The notes beneath the pieces are model-generated. The model had not been told where the DNA came from. It saw nothing but the letters and a program-made list of their open reading frames with translations, and ran no database searches. DNA of 46,951 nt from JBOIBN01 sp050739575 (lineage in GTDB: Bacteria; Pseudomonadota; Gammaproteobacteria; JAKDMP01): NCBI GenBank assembly GCA_050739575.1, contig JBOIBN010000011.1, positions 1-46,951 on the forward strand, given 5' to 3'. Made by a program: the position numbers and the translations under genes. Shown piece after piece: positions 7,870 to 15,920 of this stretch. The stretch's first letter is position 1, and each line of letters opens with the position of its first letter.

Positions 7870-9078
7870 CTAGCGTTCGAGGTCGGGATCGGGAATGTGG
7901 GTAAAGGCAATGCGCATGGGCGCGGCTTCGCGCGCACAATGCGCGCCGCCCAAGTACACAGCATGTGCGCCGAAACGTTCATTCAACCGATCCACCGCAA
8001 GGTTGAGACGGTCGCGTGCCCGTTCCCGCTCGAAAAGCGGCTGTTGCGCCGCTTCCGTCAAATGCACGAGCACGACGCCTACGCCCAGAATCTGAGCGCC
8101 GCCGGCGGGACGCAGATCCCATAAGTTCGTGAGTGCACGAGCGAAAACGAGGCTGTCCCGGCTCGAAACGAAGTGCCGTTCCGCATTCCAGCGCGAACGC
8201 TCCGGATACCGCAAGCTCACGCTCAAACCACCTGCGGCGTAGCCCATGATCCGCAACCGCCAGGCGGCCTTCTGAAGCAGGCGATGCAGCACTGCGAGCG
8301 CCTGTGTCTCGCCGCGCATGTCCGGCGGCAGGACGTGCGAATGCCCCACGCTTGCCCGCGCACCGGCGAGTTCCGAAAAACTTTTGCCACGCAGTTCCGC
8401 ATACATCCGCTCGCCGCCGATTCCGCCCCAGATCCCGCAAAGCTCCCGTGCGTTCGCTGCGCACAGCCGTTCCACCGTTTCGATACCCGCTTTCTGCAAG
8501 CGCACCCGCATCCGCGGCCCGATGCCCGTGAGATCGTCGAGCCGAAGTCCGTACAGCGCCTGCGGCAGATCTTCGCCCCGGATCAGCATGACGCCGTCCG
8601 GTTTGTTCATCTTGGACGCCACCTTGGCGAGAAAACGGTTCGGAGCGATCCCGATCGAGCAGGTCAGACGTTCGCCGACTTCACGCACCGAGGCCTTGAT
8701 TTCCCGCGCCACCGCCAGCGCTCGTTCGGGATCACACCAGCTTCCGCTGAGCGTGCAGGAGAGTTCGTCTATGGAGGCCGCCGCGTCCACCGGAATGCGC
8801 GATTCGACCGCCGCGCGCAGCTGGTGGTGATATTCGACGTAGCGTTCGTGACGCGCCTCCACCAGCACGAGTTCCCGACACAGCCGACGCGCATCTCCGA
8901 CGCGCGTGCCGGTTTTGACGCCGTAGCGCTTCGCCTCGTAGCTCGCGGCAATGCAGCAGGTGGTATCGGCCATCACCGGCACCACCGCCACCGGACGATC
9001 GCGCAACTCGGGGCGCAATTGCTGTTCCACCGACGCGAAGTAGGCGTCGAAGTCAATGAACAAATTGCGAAGCGCCAT
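7870..9078 (-). CDS. Y-family DNA polymerase (DinB/Pol IV-like)
   Basis: A 402-residue translesion polymerase. The metal-binding Asp9 and Asp11 in FIDFDAYFASVEQ, the steric-gate Phe14, and the catalytic pair Asp104-Glu105 in SIDE are all present. Helix-hairpin-helix motifs follow (DDLTGIGPRMRVRLQKAGI). Near the C-terminus, residues 345-349 (QQPLF) fit a beta-clamp-binding motif. It is somewhat longer and more divergent than E. coli DinB and lacks the Tyr/Phe after SIDE. It begins 22 bases after ctaB in the same direction, so it may be transcribed with the oxidase-assembly genes, an unusual place for an SOS-type polymerase. No LexA box was recognised. Confidence 0.9.
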   Translation of the reverse strand: MALRNLFIDFDAYFASVEQQLRPELRDRPVAVVPVMADTTCCIAASYEAKRYGVKTGTRVGDARRLCRELVLVEARHERYVEYHHQLRAAVESRIPVDAAASIDELSCTLSGSWCDPERALAVAREIKASVREVGERLTCSIGIAPNRFLAKVASKMNKPDGVMLIRGEDLPQALYGLRLDDLTGIGPRMRVRLQKAGIETVERLCAANARELCGIWGGIGGERMYAELRGKSFSELAGARASVGHSHVLPPDMRGETQALAVLHRLLQKAAWRLRIMGYAAGGLSVSLRYPERSRWNAERHFVSSRDSLVFARALTNLWDLRPAGGAQILGVGVVLVHLTEAAQQPLFERERARDRLNLAVDRLNERFGAHAVYLGGAHCAREAAPMRIAFTHIPDPDLER

Positions 9079-9100
9079 AACCTACCCGACGCCGATTTGT

Positions 9101-10024
9101 CTATCCCGCTGGGACGAAAAGCAGCAGGTAATGATCGAGAAGCAGCGCGGCAAAAAGCGCGGTGAGATAGACAATCGAATAGCCGAAGGTCGCCATCGGG
9201 GCACGCAGATCCCTGCCGCGCCAGAGAATCCAAGCGTGGCGCAGAAACCATGCTCCCAACACAAGTGCGACGGCGAAATATAGCCAGCCGCTCGTGCCTA
9301 TAATCCAGGGCAGGATACTTACGGGAATCAGCAGTATCGCGTACAGAAGGACGTGCAGCCGCGTAAGGTGGATGCCGTGCGTCACCGGCAGCATCGGCAC
9401 GCCGGCCGCAGCGTAGTCGTCGCGGCGGTGAATGGCGAGCGGCCAGAAATGCGGCGGCGTCCATACGAAGACGATCAGGAACAGCGCACAGGCCGTCGCC
9501 GATACAGTCCCCGTCATCGCCGCCCAGCCTATAATCGGCGGAATCGCCCCCGCCGCGCCGCCGAGCACGATGTTCTGCGGCGTCATGTGTTTGAGAATCG
9601 CCGTGTAAATCACGGCATAGCCGATCAGGCCGCCAAAGGTCAACACGGCCGTGAGGAGATTCACCGCCAGCGTGAGCACGCCCATCGAGGCGATTCCGAG
9701 CACCGCGGCGAAGACGAGCGCCTGACGTTCGTCGAGCTTGCCGAGCGGCAGCGGCCGGTAGCAGGTACGCCGCATGCGCACATCTATATGGGAGTCAATC
9801 ACATGGTTGAGCGCCGCGGCCGAGGCAGCGGCGAGCGCGACGCCCAGGGTCGCGGCAACGAACAGGCCGAGCGGCGGCAACCCCGGCACGGCGAGCAGCA
9901 TTCCTACCACCGCCGTGAAGACGATCAACCCCACGATCCGAAGTTTGCACAGTGCGAGATAGCTTCGCGCGTGCAGCCGCAACCCCGGCGCCGCGGCGGC
10001 AAGCGCACGCACGGCGACGTTCAC
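9101..10024 (-). CDS. ctaB: Protoheme IX farnesyltransferase (heme O synthase)
   Basis: A 307-residue UbiA-type prenyltransferase that adds farnesyl to protoheme, the first step to heme O and A for the oxidase. The first Asp-rich motif is N73-x3-D77-x3-D81 followed by MRRT and RPLP; the second is HRRDDYAAAGVPMLP. About nine membrane segments are visible. Its start overlaps the stop of the Sco-like gene by 4 bases (10021-10024). The usual partner ctaA, which turns heme O into heme A, is not in this cluster. Confidence 0.95.
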   Translation of the reverse strand: MNVAVRALAAAAPGLRLHARSYLALCKLRIVGLIVFTAVVGMLLAVPGLPPLGLFVAATLGVALAAASAAALNHVIDSHIDVRMRRTCYRPLPLGKLDERQALVFAAVLGIASMGVLTLAVNLLTAVLTFGGLIGYAVIYTAILKHMTPQNIVLGGAAGAIPPIIGWAAMTGTVSATACALFLIVFVWTPPHFWPLAIHRRDDYAAAGVPMLPVTHGIHLTRLHVLLYAILLIPVSILPWIIGTSGWLYFAVALVLGAWFLRHAWILWRGRDLRAPMATFGYSIVYLTALFAALLLDHYLLLFVPAG

Positions 10025-10587
10025 TCCTGGGTCACTCCGAGCAGTTGGCGCATATCCTCCAATAGGCCCGTGGGGTCGCGGTTAGCGGGATACGTCATCA
10101 TCAGCAATCCCGCGGGGTCCACCACGTAGATATCGGTAGCGCCGGAAACACGCGTAAACTCCCCGACGAAGCGTTCGCCCGCGGCGTCCGTGGCCTCCAC
10201 GACGGTGAGATCGGGCTGGGCGCTGCGCAGATACGCACCCGCGTCGGTACGGCCACGCACGATGTAAAGTCTGCGCACGCCGGGAGGATAGCCGGCGAGG
10301 CCCAGACGGATTTGACGCGTTGCATAAAGCGCTTCCTTGCAGTCGGCTCCACAATGCGTTCCTCCGATGTAAACCAGCGTCCAGTGCTTGCGGAAAAAAT
10401 CCGCCGGCAGCCGGGCAGTCCCGACTATTTTAACGGGCGGCCGGATCAGGCGCCCGTGATTGGTGTGCCCGAGTGCAAACCAGCCGGGCTGCAGATAAAG
10501 CAATACCGAAAACGTCAGCGGTACGAGAGCCGCGAGCAGAATCAGCACAGGAATCAAAACCCGTCGGCGGCCGTACGTCGCACTCAC
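10021..10587 (-). CDS. Sco/SenC-like copper-chaperone-type membrane protein
   Basis: A 188-residue protein with one N-terminal membrane helix (about 8-31) and a thioredoxin-like domain outside the membrane. C79-x3-C83 in THCGADC is the copper-binding CxxxC of Sco proteins. The conserved distal copper-ligand His of true Sco is not evident before VVDPAG, so copper transfer may be altered or it may act as a thiol-disulfide reductase. The GTG start at 10587 is chosen because it overlaps the SURF1 stop as GTGA and has GAGGCGGG upstream; an ORF extension inside SURF1 is rejected. The position between SURF1 and ctaB matches a small membrane protein commonly found in gammaproteobacterial cox operons. 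Confidence 0.8.
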   Translation of the reverse strand: MSATYGRRRVLIPVLILLAALVPLTFSVLLYLQPGWFALGHTNHGRLIRPPVKIVGTARLPADFFRKHWTLVYIGGTHCGADCKEALYATRQIRLGLAGYPPGVRRLYIVRGRTDAGAYLRSAQPDLTVVEATDAAGERFVGEFTRVSGATDIYVVDPAGLLMMTYPANRDPTGLLEDMRQLLGVTQE

Positions 10588-11318
10588 CTGGTCCCGCCTC
10601 TGCGCCGCACCGCGCGCAACCTTAACACCAGCCAGACAACGAACACCGCCACGGCGAGCGCAATCCACTGCGCCATATAGCCGTAATTTTCCTGCGGTCC
10701 GTACTCTGGCCGCAACTGCCAACTGCGCTCATAACTGCCGGCTTCTCCCGTACCGAGGAAAATCACCTGATGAACGAGACCCGGACCATAGAGATCGGCG
10801 AGTTCCGGCCAGTCCGGATACAGCAGACGCTTGGGCCAACCCGGCCGCTCCGGATTCGTGCCCAAACGCAGCCCCGGACTCGGGAGCAGTCCCAGATAGC
10901 CCGTGACCCGCAGCGGACCGGACGGAGCGGCCAGATCGGTCTGCAGCGATCTATCCTCATTCATCGGAATCCAGCCGCGCTCGATCAGCACCAGCGCGCC
11001 CGAATTCAGCACAAAGGGCGTCAATACCACGTAGCCGATCTGATCCCCGTCGGGCTGTGGCATCTCCTTCAAGAGAATTTGCCTGCCCGACGCGTAATGC
11101 CCCTCGACATAGACGTGTGCGAAGAGCGGCAGCGCACCGATCGCCGCCGGCGCAAGCCGGGTCGCGGGAGCTCTTATCGCGGCCGCGACCGCCACGGTCT
11201 GCGCCTCGCGTTCCTGCGCCCGCTGGTACTGCCAGACCGCGAGGCGGATAAACAAGGCCACCACCAGCACCATCAGTACTGTCGGCAGCCAGGTTCGCAG
11301 CCACATCCGCACACTCAT
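10584..11318 (-). CDS. SURF1-family cytochrome oxidase assembly protein
   Basis: A 244-residue protein with a membrane helix at each end (about 10-29 and 212-234) and a periplasmic domain between, the SURF1 plan. LAVWQYQRAQ after the first helix and YMAQWIALA at the last one are family landmarks. It helps insert heme A into subunit I. Start ATG at 11318 is directly followed upstream by the MITE-like element. Its stop overlaps the Sco-like GTG start. This gene and the two after it may be a transcript separate from coxB-ctaD-coxC, since 487 bases and an opposite-strand gene intervene. Confidence 0.92.
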   Translation of the reverse strand: MSVRMWLRTWLPTVLMVLVVALFIRLAVWQYQRAQEREAQTVAVAAAIRAPATRLAPAAIGALPLFAHVYVEGHYASGRQILLKEMPQPDGDQIGYVVLTPFVLNSGALVLIERGWIPMNEDRSLQTDLAAPSGPLRVTGYLGLLPSPGLRLGTNPERPGWPKRLLYPDWPELADLYGPGLVHQVIFLGTGEAGSYERSWQLRPEYGPQENYGYMAQWIALAVAVFVVWLVLRLRAVRRRGGTR

Positions 11319-11340
11319 GCCACGCGGCGCATTACACTAG

Positions 11341-11493
11341 GCGGGTTGTTGAAAAGAACCATCCCGCGACTTTTCAACGCGCCGCGCCCGGTTCGTGCCC
11401 GTGCGCGGCCACGCCAAATCAAGCACCTATGTGCCTGATTTGCAAGTGGGGCATGTGTGCCCTGGGCTTGCGGGCTGCTTTTCAACATCCCGC
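11341..11493. mobile_element. MITE-like 153-bp element with 16-bp terminal inverted repeats
   Basis: The left end GCGGGTTGTTGAAAAG (11341-11356) and the reverse complement of the right end (11478-11493) match at 15 of 16 positions. Inside are a copy of CTTTTCAAC facing the left end (11370-11378) and an 11-bp hairpin stem with a CTAT loop at 11416-11441. There is no coding capacity for a transposase. The element sits just upstream of the SURF1 start and just before the DUF2909 gene. No clear target duplication was seen. It may be a transposase-mobilised miniature element or a REP-type sequence. Confidence 0.65.
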
Positions 11494-11522
11494 GAGGAAG
11501 TGCCGACGGAGAACGCGCGTCT

Positions 11523-11723
11523 GTGGTCATACAAATTATTCTCATTGTGCTGTTTTTGCTGGTGGTCGCTAGCCTGTTCCAGGCGCTATTCTTTCTCGCC
11601 CGCGATCGCGGTGAAAGCAAGCGCACGGTCAAGGCGCTCACCGTGCGCATCAGCCTCTCCGTCCTGCTCTTCGTTCTTATCCTCGTTCTCTGGGCAGCGG
11701 GCGTGCTGAAACCCGTCAGCTGA
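11523..11723 (+). CDS. DUF2909 small twin-transmembrane protein
   Basis: A protein of 66 residues with two hydrophobic helices joined by a charged loop (RDRGESKRTVKAL), matching the DUF2909 'twin transmembrane' proteins found in oxidase clusters of Gammaproteobacteria. The GTG at 11523 is chosen because the hydrophobic helix begins at once; GGAG lies at 11508-11511, an ATG at 11457 would add residues from the repeat element. It is on the strand opposite to all surrounding cox genes, between coxC and SURF1. Function unknown; a role in oxidase assembly is inferred from position only. Confidence 0.75.
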   Translation: MVIQIILIVLFLLVVASLFQALFFLARDRGESKRTVKALTVRISLSVLLFVLILVLWAAGVLKPVS

Positions 11724-11805
11724 GCGATTTCACGACTCCAATCGCAGGACGGGATGCCGGAAAACATTGCGAACCGAGCGGGCGCCGTTGCGTTTCGGCA
11801 CCTCG

Positions 11806-12681
11806 CTAGAGCCAATAGACGAATAAGTACAGTCCCAGCCACACGACGTCGACGAAGTGCCAATACCAGGCGACGGCTTCGAAGCCGAAATGATGATGCT
11901 CGTCGAAATGACCGCGCATGACGCGCAGCCAGATGACCGTGAGCGCTATGGCGCCGATCGTAACGTGCGTTCCGTGAAAACCGGTGAGCACGAAGAACGT
12001 GGTTCCGTAAATCCCCGAAGTAAGCCTCAGGTTTTGCGCCTGGTAAGCGTGAATGTATTCATGCGCCTGCGAAATCACGAAGGTGAAACCGAGCAGGAAG
12101 GTGAGCACGAGGAACACCTTGACGAGGTCGCGCCGGCCGTTCTTGAGCGCCCAATGTGCAATCGTCACCGTCACGGCGCTTGTGAGCAGCACCGCCGTGT
12201 TTAACGCGGCGATGCCGCCCGGAAGCATGCTCTCGAAGCTGCCGCCAAGCGCGCCCGGACCGTTGCTTGGCCACTGGGCGACGAAGTTCGGCCACAGCAG
12301 TACGCCCGTAAAAAGGTTGTTGCTCGCGCCCGCCAGCCAGGGCATCACGAACAAACGGGCGTAAAACAAGGCGCCGAAGAAGGCGCCAAAAAAACAGACC
12401 TCAGAGAAGATGAAGAACACCATGCCCCAACGGAAGCTTCGGTCCTCCAGCGCATGGTAGGCTCCGCCTTCGCTTTCCAGGATGACGAGCCGCCACCAGC
12501 CGATCATGCTGGTGATGAGCACTGCTGCGCCGAAGGCGAGCACGCCGAGACCCGCGGGCGTATCTCCGCTGAGCAGCGTCCCCGTTCCGAACAGGATGCA
12601 GAACAACCCGAAGGTCGCGATGAATGACCACGGCGAACTGTGGGGCAGGAAATAGCGCTCTGTTCCGGTATGCGTTGCCAT
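11806..12681 (-). CDS. coxC: Cytochrome c oxidase subunit III
   Basis: A 291-residue seven-helix subunit III of the aa3-type oxidase. Hallmarks are HSSPWSF near the N-terminus, the conserved FFGAFF and GFHGTHV segments, and the C-terminal VAWYWHFVDVVWLGLY. Subunit III stabilises the proton-pumping core. It starts 28 bases after the 41-residue membrane protein. In related clusters ctaG/cox11 normally lies directly before it, but not here. Confidence 0.96.
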   Translation of the reverse strand: MATHTGTERYFLPHSSPWSFIATFGLFCILFGTGTLLSGDTPAGLGVLAFGAAVLITSMIGWWRLVILESEGGAYHALEDRSFRWGMVFFIFSEVCFFGAFFGALFYARLFVMPWLAGASNNLFTGVLLWPNFVAQWPSNGPGALGGSFESMLPGGIAALNTAVLLTSAVTVTIAHWALKNGRRDLVKVFLVLTFLLGFTFVISQAHEYIHAYQAQNLRLTSGIYGTTFFVLTGFHGTHVTIGAIALTVIWLRVMRGHFDEHHHFGFEAVAWYWHFVDVVWLGLYLFVYWL

Positions 12682-12709
12682 TCGACTTACTCTCTCCCAG
12701 GCGTATGGT

Positions 12710-12835
12710 TCAGTGACCCGACAGGTAAGACATGTGCTGCACCATCATTGCGCTTATATAAAGGCCCAGTGCAATCAATCCGAGCACGACGGCCGTTACT
12801 ACAACCCATCTGCGCCGCTTCCTCTGCTCGTCCAT
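12710..12835 (-). CDS. 41-residue single-span membrane protein between ctaD and coxC
   Basis: Starts with MDEQRKRRRW, then one membrane helix of about 22 residues, and ends MMVQHMSYLSGH. It begins 4 bases after the ctaD stop and ends 28 bases before coxC, so it is clearly in the operon. Its size, basic N-terminus and position match the small 'cytochrome oxidase assembly' proteins that precede cox11 in beta- and gammaproteobacteria, but here cox11 itself is missing. The Met/His-rich tail could bind copper. The predicted gene is too short for most automatic gene callers. Start ATG at 12835. Confidence 0.7.
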   Translation of the reverse strand: MDEQRKRRRWVVVTAVVLGLIALGLYISAMMVQHMSYLSGH

Positions 12836-12839
12836 CGCC

Positions 12840-14429
12840 TCACTTGATTTCCGGCGCTTCAGCGAAGGTATGGTACGGCGCCGGCGAAGGCACGGTCCAC
12901 TCCAGTCCGTGCGCACCTTCCCAGACCCTTGACGTTGCCGTCTTGCCGCGGTACACCGTGCGAATGACGTTGTACAGGAAGAGCAGTTGCGAAGCACCGA
13001 ACACGAACCCGCCGATTGAGGAAATCAGATTGAGATCGGTAAACTGGAGCGCATAGTCCGGCACCCGCCGGGGCATGCCGGCGAGGCCGAGAAAATGCTG
13101 CGGGAAAAACAATACGTTGACCGAAATGATGGACAACCAGAAATGGGTTTTGCCGAGCTTCTCGATGTACATGTGCCCGGTCCATTTTGGAAGCCAGTAA
13201 TAGATTCCCGCGAACATCGCCATCACGGTGCCGCCCACCAGCACGTAGTGGAAGTGCGCAACGATGAAATAGGTATTGTGATACTGCATGTCCGCCGGCA
13301 CCATAGCCATCATGACGCCCGTGAAGCCGCCAATAGTAAACGTGACCAGAAAGCCGGTTGCGAACAGCATCGGCGTTTCGAACGTGAGCGATCCTCGCCA
13401 CATGGTCGCCACCCAATTGAATATTTTTATTCCGGTCGGCACCGCGATCAGCATGGAGCCGTACATGAAAAAGAGATCGGCCGCGGTCGGCATCCCCGAG
13501 GTGAACATGTGATGCGCCCATACGATGAATGAGAGAAAGGCGATTGAGGCGAGCGCATAAACCATCGCGGTGTAGCCGAAGATGGGCTTGCGCGAGAAGG
13601 TTGGGATGACCTCGGAAATGATTCCGAACGCGGGCAGGATCATCACATACACTTCGGGATGGCCGAAGAACCAGAATATGTGCTGCCACAAGACCGGATC
13701 GCCGCCGCCCGCGGCGTTGAAGAAACTGGTTCCAAAGAAGCGATCGAACAGGAGCATGGTGACACCGCCCGCGAGCACCGGCATGATTGCGATCAGGAGG
13801 AACGCCGTCACGAACCAGCTCCAGCAGAACAGAGGCATCTTGAGGAGCTTCATCCCCGGCGCGCGCAGGTTGAGTATGGTCGAGATGATGTTGATCGAAC
13901 CCAGAATGGAGGAAATTCCCATCAGGTGGATGGAGAACACCATGAAGGCGAAGGAATAGGGCGTTTGCAGAACGTTGGGAGCATACATGGTCCAGCCCAT
14001 CTCCGGGGCGCCGCCCGGCATGATGAGCGTCGAGACAAGCATGCTCATACCGGCGACGAGCAGCCAGAAGCTCCAGTTGTTGAGTCGCGGCAGCGCCATA
14101 TCGGGCGCACCCACCTGCATCGGTACCATCCAGTTGGCGAACCCGACCAATGCCGGCATCAGCACGCCGAAGATCATGATCAGCCCGTGCAGCGTCATCA
14201 TCTGGTTAAAGAAATTCGGGTCCACGATCTGCAGCCCCGGTTGGGCAAGTTCCGCACGGATGACCATCGCCATCGCACCGCCGACAAAGAACATGATCAA
14301 CGCAAACACCAGGTACATCGTGCCGATGTCTTTGTGATTGGTCGTCGTAATCCAGCGCAGGACATGGTGCATCACGCCATGTCCGGAGTCGCCGCCGTAA
14401 CCGTGGTGCGAAACCGTCTCGGTGCTCAT
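12840..14429 (-). CDS. ctaD: Cytochrome c oxidase subunit I (aa3 type, A1 family)
   Basis: A 529-residue heme-copper oxidase catalytic subunit. His81 (MTLHG) and the YHNTYFIVAHFHYV block supply heme ligands; His257 in FFGHPEVY and the pair His306-307 are CuB ligands; Tyr261 is the cross-linked tyrosine. Glu259 in GHPEVY places it in the A1 (D-channel) family. It reduces oxygen and pumps protons. The ATG at 14429 overlaps the coxB stop (ATGA); a much longer open frame upstream is inside coxB and is rejected. It starts the catalytic core that coxC completes. Confidence 0.98.
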   Translation of the reverse strand: MSTETVSHHGYGGDSGHGVMHHVLRWITTTNHKDIGTMYLVFALIMFFVGGAMAMVIRAELAQPGLQIVDPNFFNQMMTLHGLIMIFGVLMPALVGFANWMVPMQVGAPDMALPRLNNWSFWLLVAGMSMLVSTLIMPGGAPEMGWTMYAPNVLQTPYSFAFMVFSIHLMGISSILGSINIISTILNLRAPGMKLLKMPLFCWSWFVTAFLLIAIMPVLAGGVTMLLFDRFFGTSFFNAAGGGDPVLWQHIFWFFGHPEVYVMILPAFGIISEVIPTFSRKPIFGYTAMVYALASIAFLSFIVWAHHMFTSGMPTAADLFFMYGSMLIAVPTGIKIFNWVATMWRGSLTFETPMLFATGFLVTFTIGGFTGVMMAMVPADMQYHNTYFIVAHFHYVLVGGTVMAMFAGIYYWLPKWTGHMYIEKLGKTHFWLSIISVNVLFFPQHFLGLAGMPRRVPDYALQFTDLNLISSIGGFVFGASQLLFLYNVIRTVYRGKTATSRVWEGAHGLEWTVPSPAPYHTFAEAPEIK

Positions 14430-15370
14430 TGCGTTCCTCCATAAGCCGATACCGGAAGCACCGACTTGACCGGAACTTCCTTTGTTGCGACGATGCGCGC
14501 TGCGTCGCCCGTAGACCATTTTGACCGCGCGGAAAAGGTCGCCATCGTCGGCGGCCCGCCTGCCTTTCCGGCCTGTTCCGCCTTCAGCCAGCGCTCGAAT
14601 TCGGCCTTGGGCCTGGCAACTACCACGATCGGCATGTAGGCATGCCCCGCGCCGCAAACCTGATTGCAGACTCCGTGATAAACACCCGGTTTCTCGACGT
14701 TGATCCACATCTGAGTCACTAATCCGGGGATGGCATCCTGCTTGCCACCCATATCCGGCACCCACCAACTATGGATCACGTCGCCCGAAGTAATGAGCAG
14801 CAGGATCTTCTCATGGGTCGGGACCACCAAGGGATGGTCCACATCCTCAAGATAGGTGGGATCGCTCCAGGGACTCTTCTTCGAGCCGAGGCTCATGCGC
14901 TCTTCGCTGGCGAGCGCCAAGCGGCTGTAGAAACCGTAAACGGGTTTGGCCGCCGGCGAGAGATACTCGTAGTGCCACAGCCATTGATAGGCGGTGATGC
15001 GTATTTTCATATCCGCATGATGATAATTCTGCTCGCGGGTCAACACAATCGTGGCCGGAACCGCGAGCGCGATCAGAATCAGGAACGGCGCAATAGTCCA
15101 GGCGATCTCGAACTTGAGGTTTTGATGAAACTGCGCGGCTTCGCGCCGGCGCGAACGGCGATGAAACACGATGGTCCAGGCCAGCGCCCCGTACACCACT
15201 ACCGCGATGCCCACCATCATCCAGAAGGCGAACATGTGCAGATCGAAAACCTGATGGCTGATCGGAGTAACCCCGCGCGGCATGTTGAGGTCCATCGCCC
15301 ATGCCGGCGCACAAACAAACACCCCGCCGAGCGCGGCAATTGTCAACAAGGCGGTTTTGCGCTTGAGCAT
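14426..15370 (-). CDS. coxB: Cytochrome c oxidase subunit II
   Basis: A 314-residue subunit with a cleavable signal peptide ending about residue 25 (APAWA), two membrane helices, and a periplasmic cupredoxin domain. CuA ligands are visible: His200 (VIHSWWVPDMG), Cys235, Cys239, His243 and Met246. The usual Glu between the cysteines is Gln237 (CNQVC), so the backbone-carbonyl ligand is conserved but the Mg/Glu side chain is not. There is no fused cytochrome c. The start at 15370 is chosen because it gives a proper signal peptide; the open frame continues 63 codons upstream into DUF2244. Confidence 0.96.
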   Translation of the reverse strand: MLKRKTALLTIAALGGVFVCAPAWAMDLNMPRGVTPISHQVFDLHMFAFWMMVGIAVVVYGALAWTIVFHRRSRRREAAQFHQNLKFEIAWTIAPFLILIALAVPATIVLTREQNYHHADMKIRITAYQWLWHYEYLSPAAKPVYGFYSRLALASEERMSLGSKKSPWSDPTYLEDVDHPLVVPTHEKILLLITSGDVIHSWWVPDMGGKQDAIPGLVTQMWINVEKPGVYHGVCNQVCGAGHAYMPIVVVARPKAEFERWLKAEQAGKAGGPPTMATFSARSKWSTGDAARIVATKEVPVKSVLPVSAYGGTQ

Positions 15371-15392
15371 CCTTAACTCTTTGCTCTGCTTT

Positions 15393-15899
15393 TCAGACCG
15401 CCGCGACCGCGGAACGCGTTTCGGTCTCAAACGCCGGCGTCGAAGGTCCGACAAGTTCCGCGAGACGGCATGCCAGCGCCGCGCGTTCGGGCGCGGCAAG
15501 CACGCTTCCGACTTCGAGGGCGACCCCGCGGGAGCACAGCACGAGCCGTCCGTACTCATCCTTGCGCCGTTCGACGCGGGTCCAGTAGCGATCGAGTTCT
15601 ACGCGGAATTCCACCCGACCGCGCCCGTATTCCACGATGAGTCTGCGCCTTGTGACGGTGATGACCTCGCGAGTGAGGGCGCTGGCCATCACCCCGTACA
15701 GAACACCCGCCAGCAGCAGAAATACGGCGCCCACGAAACCCACCACCGGCCACCAACCCGCCAGGGCCGCCAAGAGCAGAAACGCAAACTGCGGTATGAA
15801 GCTCAGCGCAAAGAAGCCCGTGAACCCGGAAAAGTCCAGCGACTGGTTGCGCTGAACGACAATTCGGGTGACGATGGGATCTTCGCAGAGCACGTTCAC
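15393..15899 (-). CDS. DUF2244 membrane protein
   Basis: A 168-residue protein with two adjacent membrane helices (about 32-75) and a cytoplasmic C-terminal domain with basic beta-strands (RRRLIVEYGRGRVEF). It is of the DUF2244 family, which often lies just upstream of coxB in Proteobacteria. No function is established. The GTG start at 15899 is chosen because AAGG lies 8-11 bases upstream and the family begins near here. It precedes coxB by 22 bases and is the first gene of the oxidase unit. Only 21 bases separate it from the divergent comF start. Confidence 0.8.
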   Translation of the reverse strand: MNVLCEDPIVTRIVVQRNQSLDFSGFTGFFALSFIPQFAFLLLAALAGWWPVVGFVGAVFLLLAGVLYGVMASALTREVITVTRRRLIVEYGRGRVEFRVELDRYWTRVERRKDEYGRLVLCSRGVALEVGSVLAAPERAALACRLAELVGPSTPAFETETRSAVAAV

Positions 15900-15920
15900 T
15901 CTCGAGCCTTGAGCGGATAA

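Noticed and set aside
10588..10722. Upstream extension of the Sco-like protein
   Set aside because: It overlaps SURF1 in another frame; GTG at 10587 has a ribosome site and a GTGA overlap.
14430..14768. Upstream extension of ctaD into coxB
   Set aside because: The added residues are coxB in another frame; ATG at 14429 gives the true N-terminus and a 4-base overlap.
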